Shown piece after piece: positions 37,301 through 49,689 of a DNA stretch of 64,000 nucleotides (positions within the stretch are counted from its first letter, which is position 1; each line of letters starts with the position of its first letter). Source of the stretch: Physcomitrium patens (lineage: Eukaryota > Streptophyta > Bryopsida > Funariales > Funariaceae); assembly GCF_000002425.4 (NCBI RefSeq), contig NC_037275.1, forward strand, positions 11,419,310 to 11,483,309, written 5' to 3'. The notes beneath the pieces were generated by a model. That model did no database searches and was not told the DNA's origin. It worked only from the letters and a program-made list of their open reading frames with translations. Position numbers and translations under genes: made by a program.

Positions 37301-40300
37301 ATCTAAGGAATCTATAACTAAAACATACATAATGTAGCAAGTTACATAAAGATATATAGAAATGAACTTAAACGCCGTAAAAATAAAAGGATTGTCATCA
37401 ATATGGAAGTGGTTCAACTTAAGAGATATGTGGCCCGCTTAATCAGAGAGTGTCATTACAAACACCCACCGTGGGAAGGCAAGCCGCTTCGTCTCAAGAT
37501 ACTCATTCAATCCGCTAGTTACAAAATCAAGATCTTTGTTGGACTCCTGCAACTGTTTCATTATGTCCTCGTCACCGCCGATAGTCAAAGCATCAGGGTT
37601 TTTGGCTAATTTGGCCATGATCTTCCTCCATACACCATCTACAAGCTTAAACCGTCGACCTTCTGTTGGCATTTGGGACATGATGTCTTCTGAAGTGAAA
37701 ATGGGTTCAAGATACATCCACTGAACCTGGCAGCTTAACCATTCTTTCAAGAGCTGCACGTAAATTGGTGAATTAATTCGGTTTTTGAGGTGGAAGTGCG
37801 AGTTCCGAAAATTAAAATATTGCTACGAGTTTGGGGTTGTAAGTTTCTTGTACCACGCCAGAATCACAATAAACCAGCTAGACAGTTTCAGGACCAACTC
37901 TGCTTGGCTAAACTTGTTTCAAAGGATCTACTCGTTTGCGTGTTGAAATGAATTTATGAAGTAAATTGATGAACTCTACAGACATCCAGACAATTTCATT
38001 TCATACCTTGTTAAAAAACTGAAGCTTCTCAAACCATATACGCACGCGATCCTCGAAAGGCCCAATGTATGGTGACGCTGTCATGGATTGAGTCTTGATC
38101 AACTGGTCATCCAACACTTGTTGGAGATCATCAGTCCCACGTAGAATGCATGTTTTTGTTGCCTTCCATTCAGTATATTCAAATTTGACAGTCGCCCAGT
38201 CACCCTGCATCTTGTCAAGGGACTTTTCTAATGCATGCTCTTTGCTGGCAAACTCACTCACCTGAATACATAGCAGATGAAGATCGATGAATAACTAGTT
38301 GTGGTTATACCGAACTGTCTTTGCAAGGCAAGCGTAATATTCTGAATTCTGATGAGAGTTTTCAGAGAATTGAGGTTCATACCTCTTCGCATTGAGCCAA
38401 ATATTTTGGTAGGTTCAAATTGATAGCTGTTCGCAAAGAGAAATCAGGAGTGCAAACAACCTCAAACCCAACTAGATTAGTCAATCTCTTCCAGTGCCGA
38501 TCACGCATACCTGGATTTCTCAGAGCGTAAATCATGGGTACATTTACCTGTCATACATGGCCATTTTAAATGAGACAAAGTAATCAACAACACAACAGGT
38601 ATCGTATACTAATAAAAATCAATCAAATGTACTTTTTTTGATTTGTAAAATGCATAACAACGAAAAAAAAAAAAAAGAAGAAGAAGAAGAAAAAAAAAAA
38701 ACCAAAACCAAAACCAAAAACATACGTTAAAATCCATTATTCTCTTTCTTAATTCCTCTGCAGCGATTTTCACATCCTTCGTCAGTAATTTTGCACACTT
38801 TGCTGAAGCACGAACCCATTTATCCATATTGTTCAACATTTCTTCACCATCAATCAGAGTAAAAGGACCATCCATCCAATTGGGTAGCACTCTAAGAAAG
38901 TCATTGGCTGTGTGCCAAAAACTGATATGATTCTCAAAATCTTTTTCCATCTTCTCAATGGCGGGATGCTCGACTGAGATTTGTCCAAAAATCTACATAG
39001 GCCCGTTAAGATATCCATAAACATACCACAATAGACTCATACAGAAAATTTTCATTTGAATGTTATGAGATTTTACGGCTTTCAAAATATAAAATGTGAA
39101 TATATTGTTTGTATTTTATTAGTTATTACAGAACGAAATACATAGAAAATCTTCATCCACCATCATCCTAAACACCTTCGCCTCACAAATTCGAGGATCT
39201 ACACGGTAGTAGTTGCAAGAGCGAGGCACTCACCTCCTCTCGCCTCCCATACAGATCAGCCTTGTTATGGCAGTCTTTGAGCTTCGCCTCAAGCTCGGTA
39301 CAGACTATATATCTTTCCTCCCAACTCTCCAAATCTCCCAGATCCATAAACTCTCTCACAAGAGTTTCAAGGTCGACAACCTCTTTCTTCAGCATCATTT
39401 GATTCATCACGAGCTCACCCATGTATTTCGTCTGTAATTTTCAGACTACACTGGTTAGCAAGAAATGACTAGTTCCGACCTTTGGAATTTTCTTCAAATG
39501 GCATCCACGTTTTGATCAGTTGTATTCCACTTTCTACTACACGTTACCAGTTACGAAAGTCATTAAGCGCCACTGGTGACCAAATCGAGAGTTTTCATCT
39601 TCATTTCGTTGAAAACCACGGACGTAGTGCAGTACCTTGCCAGCAACAAGAATCTTTTCAGCTTCATCGACGTCTTTTTGAAGTTGCTGGGGCCAGGCGA
39701 TTGTAGCCCAGTACAACTCAAAGTCGATATTTGGCATCAAGAAAGCCTTCCTCTCGAATAAGTCTCTCACCTTGCCTCATCCAGAGCCCCAACAAAAATC
39801 AATTTTTAACGGCAAGTCCGTGGCAAAAACAAACTGCTACTTGACATGCAGTAATTAGTTGCTGAAGAAAATTAAAAGTGAATACAATTATTATTATCAC
39901 TAATAGTAATTTAAAAATTTAAGATTTCAATGAGTGTTTCGCAACCGTGAAGTTTGAAGAGCACCTGCTGAGGTATATTGATGGAATCTTTCATTATGTT
40001 GTACTGCTTGTTTTTGTCTAAATATTCTCTCAGAAAAAACCATTCTTCGGCACTTTCCAGTGACCTATGCAGCATAAAAAACGAGGTAATTTACTCTTAC
40101 GAGGACGCACGCGCAAGGTAAACTTCATTATCAAAGCACATCTGTCATTGAAAGGACTCTTAACCTCATCAGTATTGAATATGATGTAATCGCAAATGCG
40201 ATTAACACAATATTAAACTTTCATGCTATATTTTTTCCAATCACCATTGTTTTTCTCAAATGAACTTCTATCCCTACTCTTAACCTAAGTGTCTTCGATA

Positions 40301-43300
40301 TAGACTTGTTTTATCACTTCATCCGTAGGCACATGGTGACAACAAAAGAAAGCTGATAGATTACTTTAGAAGAGTGTCCTGAATTGTTTGAAACTTTTTA
40401 CAAATATCAGTGTTCCTTTGCCAAGCGGCCTCCAACACTTGTTTTAGAAGCTCTTTTGCTAAATTCGAGGCCTTGACATTCACAAACTCTTGAATTGTTT
40501 TGCAATCGACAACAAACATGTTCAACCATACCTCGTCCTCCGACGCAGCCATGACATCGGCAGCAAGCTGCAATAAACATGTACCATAATCAACTTGTAG
40601 AGGCCAACATGGGGCCGCTTGTAACAGACAATTGCAAAGTCACCAATGTGGTTGACTCAACATTGAAACATAGTGGTGATTTGTTGCATTATCAAACCTT
40701 GTTAAGACGCTCGACCTCTTTTTCATAGTCATCGATATTGCAATTTAAAGCTTTATATTTTGCTAAATACTCTTCCATGTTGGTCGTTGCCACCTCTACA
40801 AAGTCATCGTAATCTGCTCTCAACGTTGCCGCCTGGGCAATGTTCTGGTCCAAGCTGTTCTGTGCTCATGACAGGTCTAATGTAAAAGATCATAAAAGCA
40901 AAAAGACTGTCATGGACGGTAGGAAAGTACAAGATAGCATGATATAGGGTAGCAAGTATGACTTCCATGAAATAACATACTAAAGTACAAATAAGTTCTT
41001 CCCTTAGATACCTACAAATGTAGATGTTGCTGACCATATGATCAACGATAAAATTGCATTAACACAAGCCTAAAGGTGAAATAAAGGCGGGTATCCAAAT
41101 TCTGAACCTGTATTTTGGTCCGGGCAGCTACTACTCGGAGATGGTCTTTAGTAACTGTGTGGATCTCTTGGGTTTTGTTCACTTCGACTATTTTAGAATC
41201 AAGGCGAGAAACCAAATTTTCTATACCCGCAACGCTCAAAGTAATATCATCAAGCATCACCAGAATGACCTCTTTAATCTCTTCCAACTCGGGCACGAAA
41301 ACAAATTTACAATCCTTATCCACAGAAAGTTTGACGAGAAAATAAGGTTTTGGCTTGGGTTCTTCAACTTCCGCCTCTAGGGGCGTGTCGTTATCAGGCA
41401 TTACAAAGTCATCGGCATCCTCGTCTTCAATGACCTCACCCATAGTATAAGCGTCCCAAAGCTTTGCCCAGGCGTCCACAGAGTTGAGAACAACATCACG
41501 AAGATGTTGCGTCATTGTGAAGTGGAGTCTGTATGCAAAGCGACGAACGTGTGATTTCTGCTGATCGGTTATGTCACTGGGTGGGATAATTTCTTCTACC
41601 AGTCCCACAACGTTCCCCATCCACCTGCATTCATGGCAAAGTAGATTTTGTGAACCAAAAAGAAATATTGAACAGCCGGGATCTATGAGTCTTTGAGAAT
41701 AAAGTGGTTTTACCGCATTATAAAGACTAAGACACACATCACCAATCAATCTGTGTCGAAAGCGGTAATGCACGCTTAGTTTTTTTATCATACCCAAGAA
41801 GGTGGGCTATGTGAAGAATTAAACCACAGGAAGTTTAAAAAAGAAGACACCCACATGTAACATTATGTAAGGAGAAAAATCATACTTTGCAGAGTGCAAT
41901 AAAGTTCTTACGTAGCTTTTATGTCGTCTGATCTGTCGGAACACCATCCATCTTGTAGAGGAGGAAAGTAGGACCAGGACATGGGCCTCGGCTTTGTAAA
42001 GAGAATAGGGTTAACCAATGTTTGTTCGCTAATGTCATACTCCCTGTGGAAAAGCTGTAGTGCAAATAACATAGCAAGCTCGGCAATAATCAGAGTATCA
42101 TGTATCAATCTTCTAATTGCCAAAAACTTCTGCTCCGGATCACACTGTGTAGGAGCACAACCTTGCCTGCGACCATGTACACAAGAAAACCAATTGTTAG
42201 AGTCGAAGGTTGATAATACATGCATTTGTTGATATACAGTGCATGTCACTGTTTTTATTTCAGACCACTAACGTTTAGTGCAAAGCCACTGAAATGGATG
42301 AGGGATCTATTGTAGATCGCACATTCGATTGGGCAGACTTATCTCTTTTTACCTTGGACAGGGTGCTTTGAGTCCTTGCAAAGGAAAAATCTGCATAGCA
42401 GCTAGCTTTTCGCCCTCGTGAAGGTTAATTTTTAAGCGATAATCCTGGATGCCTTGGTTTACTGCGTCATGGTAATCTTCTCGACACTCGTCCAAAACAG
42501 CCTCCAACCTCTCCGGATAACGGGCACTGAGTTCCCAACCAACCAATGTCCTGGCCTTGGTTTTGAATTTCTCATTGATAAGTTCTGGGTTATCAAATGG
42601 TAGCCCTTTGACGTAGTGCATGTAACGCTGTAGAGCAGTTCAAGTTTGGCTTAATTATTGAGAAAACTAGCAGAATGAACGCCTTTCATTTAAACTAATC
42701 AAATTGAATCGCAGCATCAACAACGGAAAATTTACACGAAAGGCCAAGGTTGGTACTTAAAGTAACACCACATAGCGTACTCCGGATGAAACCATAGATC
42801 AAACTTCGTACACACTAAATGTGATATTTTACTCTCCTGTGTTCAGATTTACTTTTGAGGGGTGCACAAAAGTGATGTTTCCACTAAAATGAAGACATGA
42901 AATTCCACAGCAGAAACGGAGTACCTCTGTATTGCAAGTCCACAATGCTAACTCGCAAAAGAAAAAATAAATAAAAAAAAAAAACCAACGTTGCTTTCTG
43001 TTCAAATTCGTAGAGTACGAAAAAAACTATCACGATCCTTCACACTTTTGCATAAATGGTGGAATGAAGGCAATGAAGAAGAGATGGGCTAAATGGAATG
43101 TGCTCACATTAGATGCTTCAGTATTCTTTTTCAAATCTTTCGCTCCACATAGTCGTAGCAGGAAACTACTCTCATTTTCCCTGTCTAGGATGAAGTTGAT
43201 TCTGCAAAGCTCAACAACATCAATTAGAAAGACTTTTTACTGGACCATTGTCATGAAAACAACACGATAACAATTGGGCAGTCTTCACGTAAGGTACTCA

Positions 43301-45099
43301 CATGTACTCACACCCTCATTGCATTGGCTTGAAATATACAATACCAACATAGATTGCTACTATGTCACGAGGATAGATACTCTCTGATTATAAATGGTCA
43401 CCGTTTGACATGCTTCCGGGCGCCATTGTTACACCACTCCAGGTCGAAAGTATCCGTTTTGCTGTCGTAGTCCACGATCAAACAGGGGGCCCACACAAAC
43501 CTCTTGATGGATGTGAGGAAATACCTTGAGCGTGCCTTAACTCCTTTCTCGCCTCTTTTTCGTGCCTTGGCATGGACATTCAAGTCAATCACTAAGGCAC
43601 ATCACGTCACAGATTACATACTTAAGAAACAACAAAGTAATAACATCTTATTTAATTTCTATAGCATGTTGGGCGTTTACAACGCTGTATCGCACAAATT
43701 CCACTCAAGATGTACTACAGAGAACTCCAACACTTTTCTCTTTTATGAAAACCTTCAGTTTGTAGAACCGTAAAAGTTAGCAACACTATCGACGAGTTAA
43801 AGAAGAAATTAAGTGACAGAAATTCAAACAGGTTAATACTGCAAGTATTGGTGGTACAGAAAGATGTTTGACTAGATCATGCCAAGTCAATGTGGGGCTC
43901 AATTTGCAATTCTGATGAATATAGAGAGAATTGTGTACATACTATGCGAAGCACAGCCATAGCCAGGATCCTACTTGGACCAGGTTTCAAACGATAATGG
44001 GTGCCTTCCAAACTCCTTTGCAAACCGACACGACTAGTTGAGAGATGAAATCGCTCACCTCCTTGAGATCACGAGCGGGATACTTCAGATCGATCTGTGG
44101 ATTGTCAAACATGTAGAGAGGAATGTTAATGGCAACTTTACAGTCGCTCAGAGTAAACGCCTGCCGCTCAAAGTACTCTTCGGGCTCAGTCACCGTCTCA
44201 GGCAATGCATAAACCGTCCAATTCTCGACAAACTCCATGTGCTGCAGGTCTTTGTAATCCAGACGCTTCTTGACGTCGTGCTTGAAGATTAAATGGAGGG
44301 GTGGACGCGGTGGATAACTGCCAAACCTCAGCTCTGGTTGAAATCCAAAATCGGCTTGACCCTCCAGCTTATCCTTTTCTCGACGCACCACGGCACCCCT
44401 CTCGAAAATTTTAGCAGAAAGGAGAATTGAGTCTCTTGACCTTTTGGAGCCGTCATCTTGAACAGAAATCGCATCATAAGAAAAGGAAGACACCTCCCCG
44501 CTTGAAGTTTCGAGCTTGGTAGATCCAGAGTTGCGTATGTAGTCAGAATTCTCGCTTTTTTCTTTGCCAAGAGTGTCAGGTTCATCACGTGCTGCAAAGG
44601 CTATTGTCTTAGGCGCAGGTAGAATGTCGAACTTTACGTTAGCCAAGTCCTCCTCCTTCTTCTTCTCCTCCTCCTCAAGGCTACATGTAATCACAGAGCT
44701 CTTCTTGAGTTTCTTTGACGACGGAGTTTTGGACCCCAGCTCTTTTGAGCCACTAACCTCTGCATCCTTCATCTCCACATCTTTTGACTTAATTAGTCCT
44801 GAGAAACGTGGATTGCTCCCGAGCATTAACATAGTGGGAATCTTGATAGCTAGCGGAGCAGCGACACCAGGATGCGGATGTTGAATTGGAAGCACATCAT
44901 CCATATCAAATAAGTTATTTCGGCTCTCATGCTTGTCCTCATTCCTATCCGGAATAATGGAAGGGGCGTCCTTCATCGCTACGTGCGGAGCTTCCCCTGG
45001 TACATTTGAGCTAGGAATCTTCCGCAAGTACAACGGTATGAAGTGTGTCTTCTTGGCATCCTTCTCCTCTTGAGACGACCGTCGCCTCTTTGGAGCCAT
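19677..45099 (-). CDS. Axonemal inner-arm dynein heavy chain (50 exons)
   Basis: Single-headed inner-arm dynein motor of the DNAH7/3/12/1-like group; it slides doublet microtubules in sperm flagella. Exons, 5' to 3': 45099-44059, 43565-43402, 43201-43108, 42627-42353, 42166-41912, 41624-41108, 40859-40698, 40567-40365, 40064-39965, 39770-39636, 39431-39234, 38992-38726, 38547-38383, 38261-38007, 37753-37470, 37231-37003, 36856-36632, 36276-36134, 35888-35707, 35228-35056, 34875-34574, 34249-33943, 33822-33511, 33379-33275, 33115-32649, 32388-32078, 31717-31611, 31287-31121, 30803-30590, 30321-29921, 29708-29411, 29109-28993, 28900-28616, 28342-28133, 27824-27579, 27178-27044, 26769-26497, 26134-25946, 25789-25397, 25098-24826, 24461-24282, 24058-23820, 23629-23302, 23102-22764, 22592-22305, 21956-21714, 21531-21226, 20995-20807, 20633-20178, 19907-19677. 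Every junction is GT-AG with consistent phase; the sum is 12,978 nt, 4,325 aa plus stop, within the family's range. The ATG is the first codon of a long open exon. No stop or frame break is seen. Confidence 0.95.
28616..34875 (-). other. Dynein AAA2-AAA4 (residues ~1,690-2,820)
   Basis: AAA2 (exons 22-24) has [13 protein letters not shown], a Walker A in which the usual Gly before the Lys is Ala, and Walker B-like [13 protein letters not shown]3 (exons 26-28) has an intact CGPTGTGKT (residues ~2,285-2,293, split by the exon 26/27 intron) and Walker [15 protein letters not shown]4 (exon 31) has [16 protein letters not shown] at about residues 2,645-2,660 and TVFLFNDTQ in exon 32. All four nucleotide-binding modules are therefore present, with AAA2 the most altered, as is usual for the family because AAA2 binds but does not hydrolyse ATP. 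Confidence 0.88.
35056..45099 (-). other. Dynein tail, linker and AAA1 (residues ~1-1,690)
   Basis: The product opens with a basic, Ser-rich segment ([10 protein letters not shown]...) of about 250 low-complexity, charged residues that I cannot align to animal dyneins. The tail follows: [12 protein letters not shown] in exon 2 and the [19 protein letters not shown] block across exons 3-4. The linker runs through exons 10-17 (e.g. [45 protein letters not shown]). AAA1 starts in exon 18-19 ([16 protein letters not shown]). Its Walker A, GPAGTGKT at about residues 1,628-1,635, is split by the exon 19/20 intron, and Walker [10 protein letters not shown] is in exon 20. AAA1 is the main ATPase site, and both motifs are intact. 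Confidence 0.9.
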
Positions 45100-46520
45100 T
45101 GCTTTTCAAAAAAAACAATGCTGGGGGACGACTCTTAAATGAATGACCTAATCCCCACTATCACAAGCTCCACCTCGACAGCTCGAGTTAAAGTACACGC
45201 ACGACTTTGGACAGCCGCTCCGCTGCAGAGATTCGTGTAGCGTGTCGCAAGTCAAACTAACGAGAAGTTGAGTTGGTTAGTAAAATATCTTCCAATCAAG
45301 ATTCAACCGAGAATTCGTCAACTCATTAATCCCTACACTAGATCGAAAGCTTTCGAAAAGTCGCTAACAAAGCAGACTGGAGGATTTGGAATCACCCAAC
45401 CGGAGAATCTCAAGAGAATCGAAATTAATTCTGTGGAACGTAGCAGTGACATTCCTGACAAGAAAGAGATTATTCCCATCTCTGAAACACTTATCATGAC
45501 AGACTGTCCGTCCATCTCTCTCTCTCTCTGTCACAGAATGACATCGCAACATGGCACCTAACATGACTCCTCATAATACTCTCGGCACAACATCTCTTCA
45601 TCCAGACTCTCTAGGTAATCCCATCCACAGACGCATCGCCAGCTACTCGTATATCCACACCAACACGGAAACGCCTCACATCATTCTGCCTTATACCTGT
45701 ACGCGGTCTATCTCCATGCCAGCCACATCTGCATCATTACTACTACACTTCTGAGCGACAGCAACAGGAACGTGCTCCCTGCAATCGTGATTCCCATGCT
45801 TTTCATAGAAACCCAGCAATTCAATGCAGAGAGAGAGACAGAGACAGAGAGTAACCCCTCTCTGTAACGTCCACAGCCCTTCCAACCCATCATCAGTCAG
45901 CTGCTGATCTCAAACGACGCTGCGAGTCCACACACACATCGGCCCGGTTCCCTCTTCGCGTCAAGTTTACCGTCCACAGCGTCTTGTTCGGCGTCTGTAC
46001 AGACGGTTTGTGGCACCGAAACGCCACCCTGACCAAGCGGGGATTGCGAACGAGGTGGGTCTAACGCCTCTGCGGACGAAACTGCTTCGATGACACGAGA
46101 GATCATCGCTGTGTCTAAGCAGGAGCAACTGCGATGCCATGCACCGTTGCATCAGCAGCAGCATCTCGTGCGTGACTGACTGCGCATCAACGCATCGAGG
46201 CTCCATGAAGGAATCCCATCAACCGGGTGCAGCGGCTGTGTTCTAAAGCTGGGGGTGTTGGAGGACATCCTCGCTTCTCACTTCGCCGACCGGCACATTT
46301 TGGCGGCGTTCACCTTCGCCCACAGTCCCGCTCAAATTTGAGTTGCGCCTACGTAGCCGCTTGCGTGGATGCTGAGGTGGGTGCTTATGTGGATGCTTAC
46401 GTGGACGCTTGCGTGAATATTGAGGTGGATGCTTACGTGGACGTTGAACGTTCCATTCTTGAAGCGCAAGATGGGGATTGTGGGAGTATGAGAATGAAGT
46501 GATACATGAATGGAATTTCA
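45100..46520. promoter_or_regulatory. Upstream region of the dynein gene
   Basis: About 1.4 kb of mixed, gene-like composition, unlike the AT-rich DNA beyond 46,520, precedes the dynein ATG; it should contain its promoter and 5' UTR. Open frames such as 45,268-45,561 (+) match no family I know. A CT-rich microsatellite lies near 45,507-45,532. A 12-bp-period minisatellite occupies about 46,349-46,446. I cannot point to a TATA box or cilia-type X-box with confidence. Confidence 0.45.
46349..46446 (+). repeat. 12-bp-period minisatellite
   Basis: Imperfect units of the form GCTTACGTGGAC recur about eight times. In one frame they would read Ala-Tyr-Val-Asp repeats, but no gene context supports translation. 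Confidence 0.7.
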
Positions 46521-46623
46521 TGAAGATATTTGTTAATATTGGCTTTCAGTGTAGAAAAGTATTCATAATAATGAAAACAGCAATGGATTATCTAATTATG
46601 GAATGGAAAGTGATGCATAGATT

Positions 46624-46654
<31 letters not shown>

Positions 46655-46856
46655 CTTATGATGTGATGTGTTAAGAGAAAATAAAGCTCTAAAATATGAA
46701 TGTTAAGTGAAACCATCTGGTTTCATTAAAAACATGTCCATTTAAGAGAAATTAACTGATCAAGAATTAATAGTATATTTGAACCATTTATAAGATTTTA
46801 AATTATAATTATAAATTTTATATTTGGTTTATCTTTTTAAATAACTATATAAACAT

Positions 46857-46900
<44 letters not shown>

Positions 46901-48063
46901 CATTGTGCGATCTATCTTGATACACTAATCTCATTACAAAAAATTAAAAAAAAATAAGCAAAAGTAATACCATTAATTAATCTTTTTAACTAAAATAAAA
47001 ATAAGTTGCATGTAACACAATTACTTGAATCTAATCAAACCAATAATTGTCCTTAATTTGTAAGCATGTTTAATCCCATCTACTATAACACATCTTTGCT
47101 ACACCTTTTTGTTTTGTGTTTTCACTTAAAAGATTTACATATAATACTTTGATTAGATATATTTTCCAACTCTTTCACAGAGAACGTCTTATGGAAAGAT
47201 GCCCGCTTGAAGCATCCATCTTTGATAATAGCAGCACTGGTTGAAACATTTCTCAACATTTTTCACAATCACAAAGAGCCTTTTTAGGTTTTATTTTTAT
47301 TTTATTGTTGTTGTTGTTGTTGGCAATTAGTAATGTTATATCAATCAGTTGGTATTGTTGATGTTGCTAAAAGATTCTATCATTGATCTTGATGGATATT
47401 GTTCCTCCTCGGTGGGGTTTAATAGCTTGATATTATAAGAATTTAAAATAATTCATTTATTTTTAAATTTTTTTAATTTGAAAGAATAATTAAAATATTA
47501 AAAAATCAAAATTTAAACTTAAATATCCCAACTTAAAATGTTATTGGTGGTATCAAATAACAACAAATGAAAGCAATTTTTCACCATTAGTAGTGGATAG
47601 TAATAATATAATTAATTAAATAAATTATCATCACAAAAATTTATTAATTTCTAACTTACTAAAGAAATTAATGATCAATAATCAGAAAATGTTGGTATTG
47701 TGAGGTGTATTCAACAATGTCACATTGTTAAAAATCTCAACAAGTTTTAGTATTCAAGTAATTATATTCTATACAATTCATAGGTCTTTATATCAAAAAG
47801 TCCAATTTAGAAAGTTATGGTATAAATACATTACAAAGGTCCTTTAACTGGTCAAGAAAAATGCTCCTTTGAAATCCTTGGTTTTTTGAGATATTATTCT
47901 ATAAGAAGATGCCAAAAAATGGACCAAATGTTATTATTATTATAAGTCTACAAATATTAAATTAAATCTTGATTCTAGCAGTCATAAAAAAATATATAAA
48001 TGTTAATTTTTAATAAGATTATTCTAAATTTTATGCTAAGATATTTAACTATGTCTTTGATTT
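46521..48063. other. AT-rich intergenic DNA, no gene seen
   Basis: Contains a (TTTA)n microsatellite at about 46,623-46,653 and an (AT)n tract at about 46,869-46,894. I see no coding pattern. Confidence 0.6.
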
Positions 48064-48300
48064 TGTTGAGAGCATTAAATGTAGCTGGTGCTCTCCATAT
48101 TATTTACTCTAGTCTACAGTATTTATTATAGCTACAATGTTTGGAATATAGTAGGGAGAAACTATTTTTCTTCTCCCCTTTTCTTTATATAAGAGATATA
48201 ATCCTATCAATAAACTCACTTCTTGTGTGTGTATGTTTATATATGTGTGCATATTACTTCTAGTTACTCTTGTCTCTCTCTCTCTAAAACATTCTCAACA
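48064..48300 (+). repeat. Left LTR of the Copia element
   Basis: TGTTGAGAGC...ATTCTCAACA with 8-bp inverted ends. It is followed immediately by TGTTATTAGCA, a plausible decayed version of the initiator-methionine tRNA primer site (canonical TGGTATCAGAGC). It aligns with 59,893-60,129. Confidence 0.8.
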
Positions 48301-48415
48301 TGTTATTAGCACAATTACTCTTATACCATAGTCTTGGTTCTTAAAAACGTATGTGCACTTTATCCTTTATTTTCTCCTTGATTTTTTTTTCTTCTTATAC
48401 TATTTTTGCTATTGT

Positions 48416-48668
48416 GTTGTTGTTGTTGTTGTTGCTGCTATTGTTGTTGCTGTCATGTGTTGATGTTGTTGTGCTGCTGCTCTTGCTTTTGCTGTCATAT
48501 ATTGTTGTTGTTGTTGTTGGTGCTGTTGTTGTTGTCATGTGTTGATATTGTTATGTTGCTACTCCTGCTTTTGCTATCATGTATTGTTGCTGTTGTTGTT
48601 GGTGGTGCTGCTGTTGCTATGCTGTGCTACTGTTGCTATGTTGTGCTACTGTATTGTCATACTTTGTT
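48416..48668 (+). repeat. TTG/CTG-rich repeats with an ~82-bp tandem duplication
   Basis: TTG and CTG triplets dominate. Superimposed on them, the segment starting TCATGTGTTGAT at about 48,454 recurs at about 48,536, giving two diverged ~82-bp units. The tract lies in the Copia leader between primer site and gag, and is followed by a 30-nt poly(A) run (48,720-48,749). Long Leu/Cys/Val-rich frames here are a by-product of the repeat. Confidence 0.8.
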
Positions 48669-48719
48669 GCCAAATTTTTGCACCCTGTGATAGTCTACCA
48701 CAGACCCTTATTTTTGTGG

Positions 48720-48752
<33 letters not shown>

Positions 48753-49689
48753 CTAAATTTTTTATTATTTTTTTTTTCAGATTTATTTATAATGAGTGCT
48801 TCAACATCCTCAATTGCATCTACTATGTTTTAAACTATCACCACTACATCTCAATATTTTCAAGCTCTTCTATTTCCACCACTGATTGCTGATGGAAAAA
48901 ATTATCTATTATGAGTAAAAATGGCAAAAGCAAATTTATTTGTAGAACAACTCGTCGATACAATTCTATTTGAAGAATCTCTTATTGTAAGTACTTCAAT
49001 TCCTATTGCTTTCTATTAAAAAATACTTCTTCTCTTTCATTGATATCTTGTATCTACATTGCAATATCAATATTTGGAAATGGAAGATCTAACCAAGCTC
49101 TAGGAAAATCTTAAATCCACATTTGATCAACAAAAGACCATTTTCCTTTCATGTGTATGTCATGATTGGACACATTTATACATATTGGATTTTCCAAATT
49201 TAAATGCTTTTAACAATGAAATGTATCGTATTGTCTTATAACTACGATTATGTAGACAAAGCATCTTTGAAGAAGAAATGATTAAAAAAACTCTCTCTAC
49301 ATTTCCTCCCACATCTGCTGTGCTTATACAATAATATAAGAGCATGAAATTTTAAAGTCATCCTGATTTCATGTCTTGTCTATTTCTTGTAGAGAAACAA
49401 AACGAGCTATTCTTCCATAATGCAGAAGCTTGTCCTATTGGAACCACGTTTCTAGAATCTCATGCATTTAATATTCCGAAGTCTAAGAAACAATTATACA
49501 AACATGAAAAAAATGCTCATAAGCACCAAGTCAGTCATGGTCGTGACTATTTCTACTCATACAGAAAGAATAAATGTTCTACAATTAATTGCAATAAAAA
49601 ATAAAAATCAAAGATACGTTGTTGTATTACATGTTGATTTGCTTGGAAATGCACTGGACACCTAGTTATAGAAGGTGAGGTTGTGTTTC

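Noticed and set aside
43566-43591. Alternative, longer exon 2 of the dynein gene starting at 43,591
   Set aside because: The phase does not fit the strong donor after exon 1 (44,059); the acceptor at 43,565 does.
45268-45561. 97-aa plus-strand frame upstream of the dynein gene
   Set aside because: No family resemblance; it overlaps minus-strand frames and lies in the likely promoter/5' UTR of the dynein gene.
46243-46521. Pro/His/Arg-rich minus-strand frame
   Set aside because: It is the reverse reading of the 12-bp minisatellite.
48351-48892. Leu/Cys/Val-rich open frames
   Set aside because: They are translations of the TTG/CTG repeat tract; all three frames stay open for the same reason.
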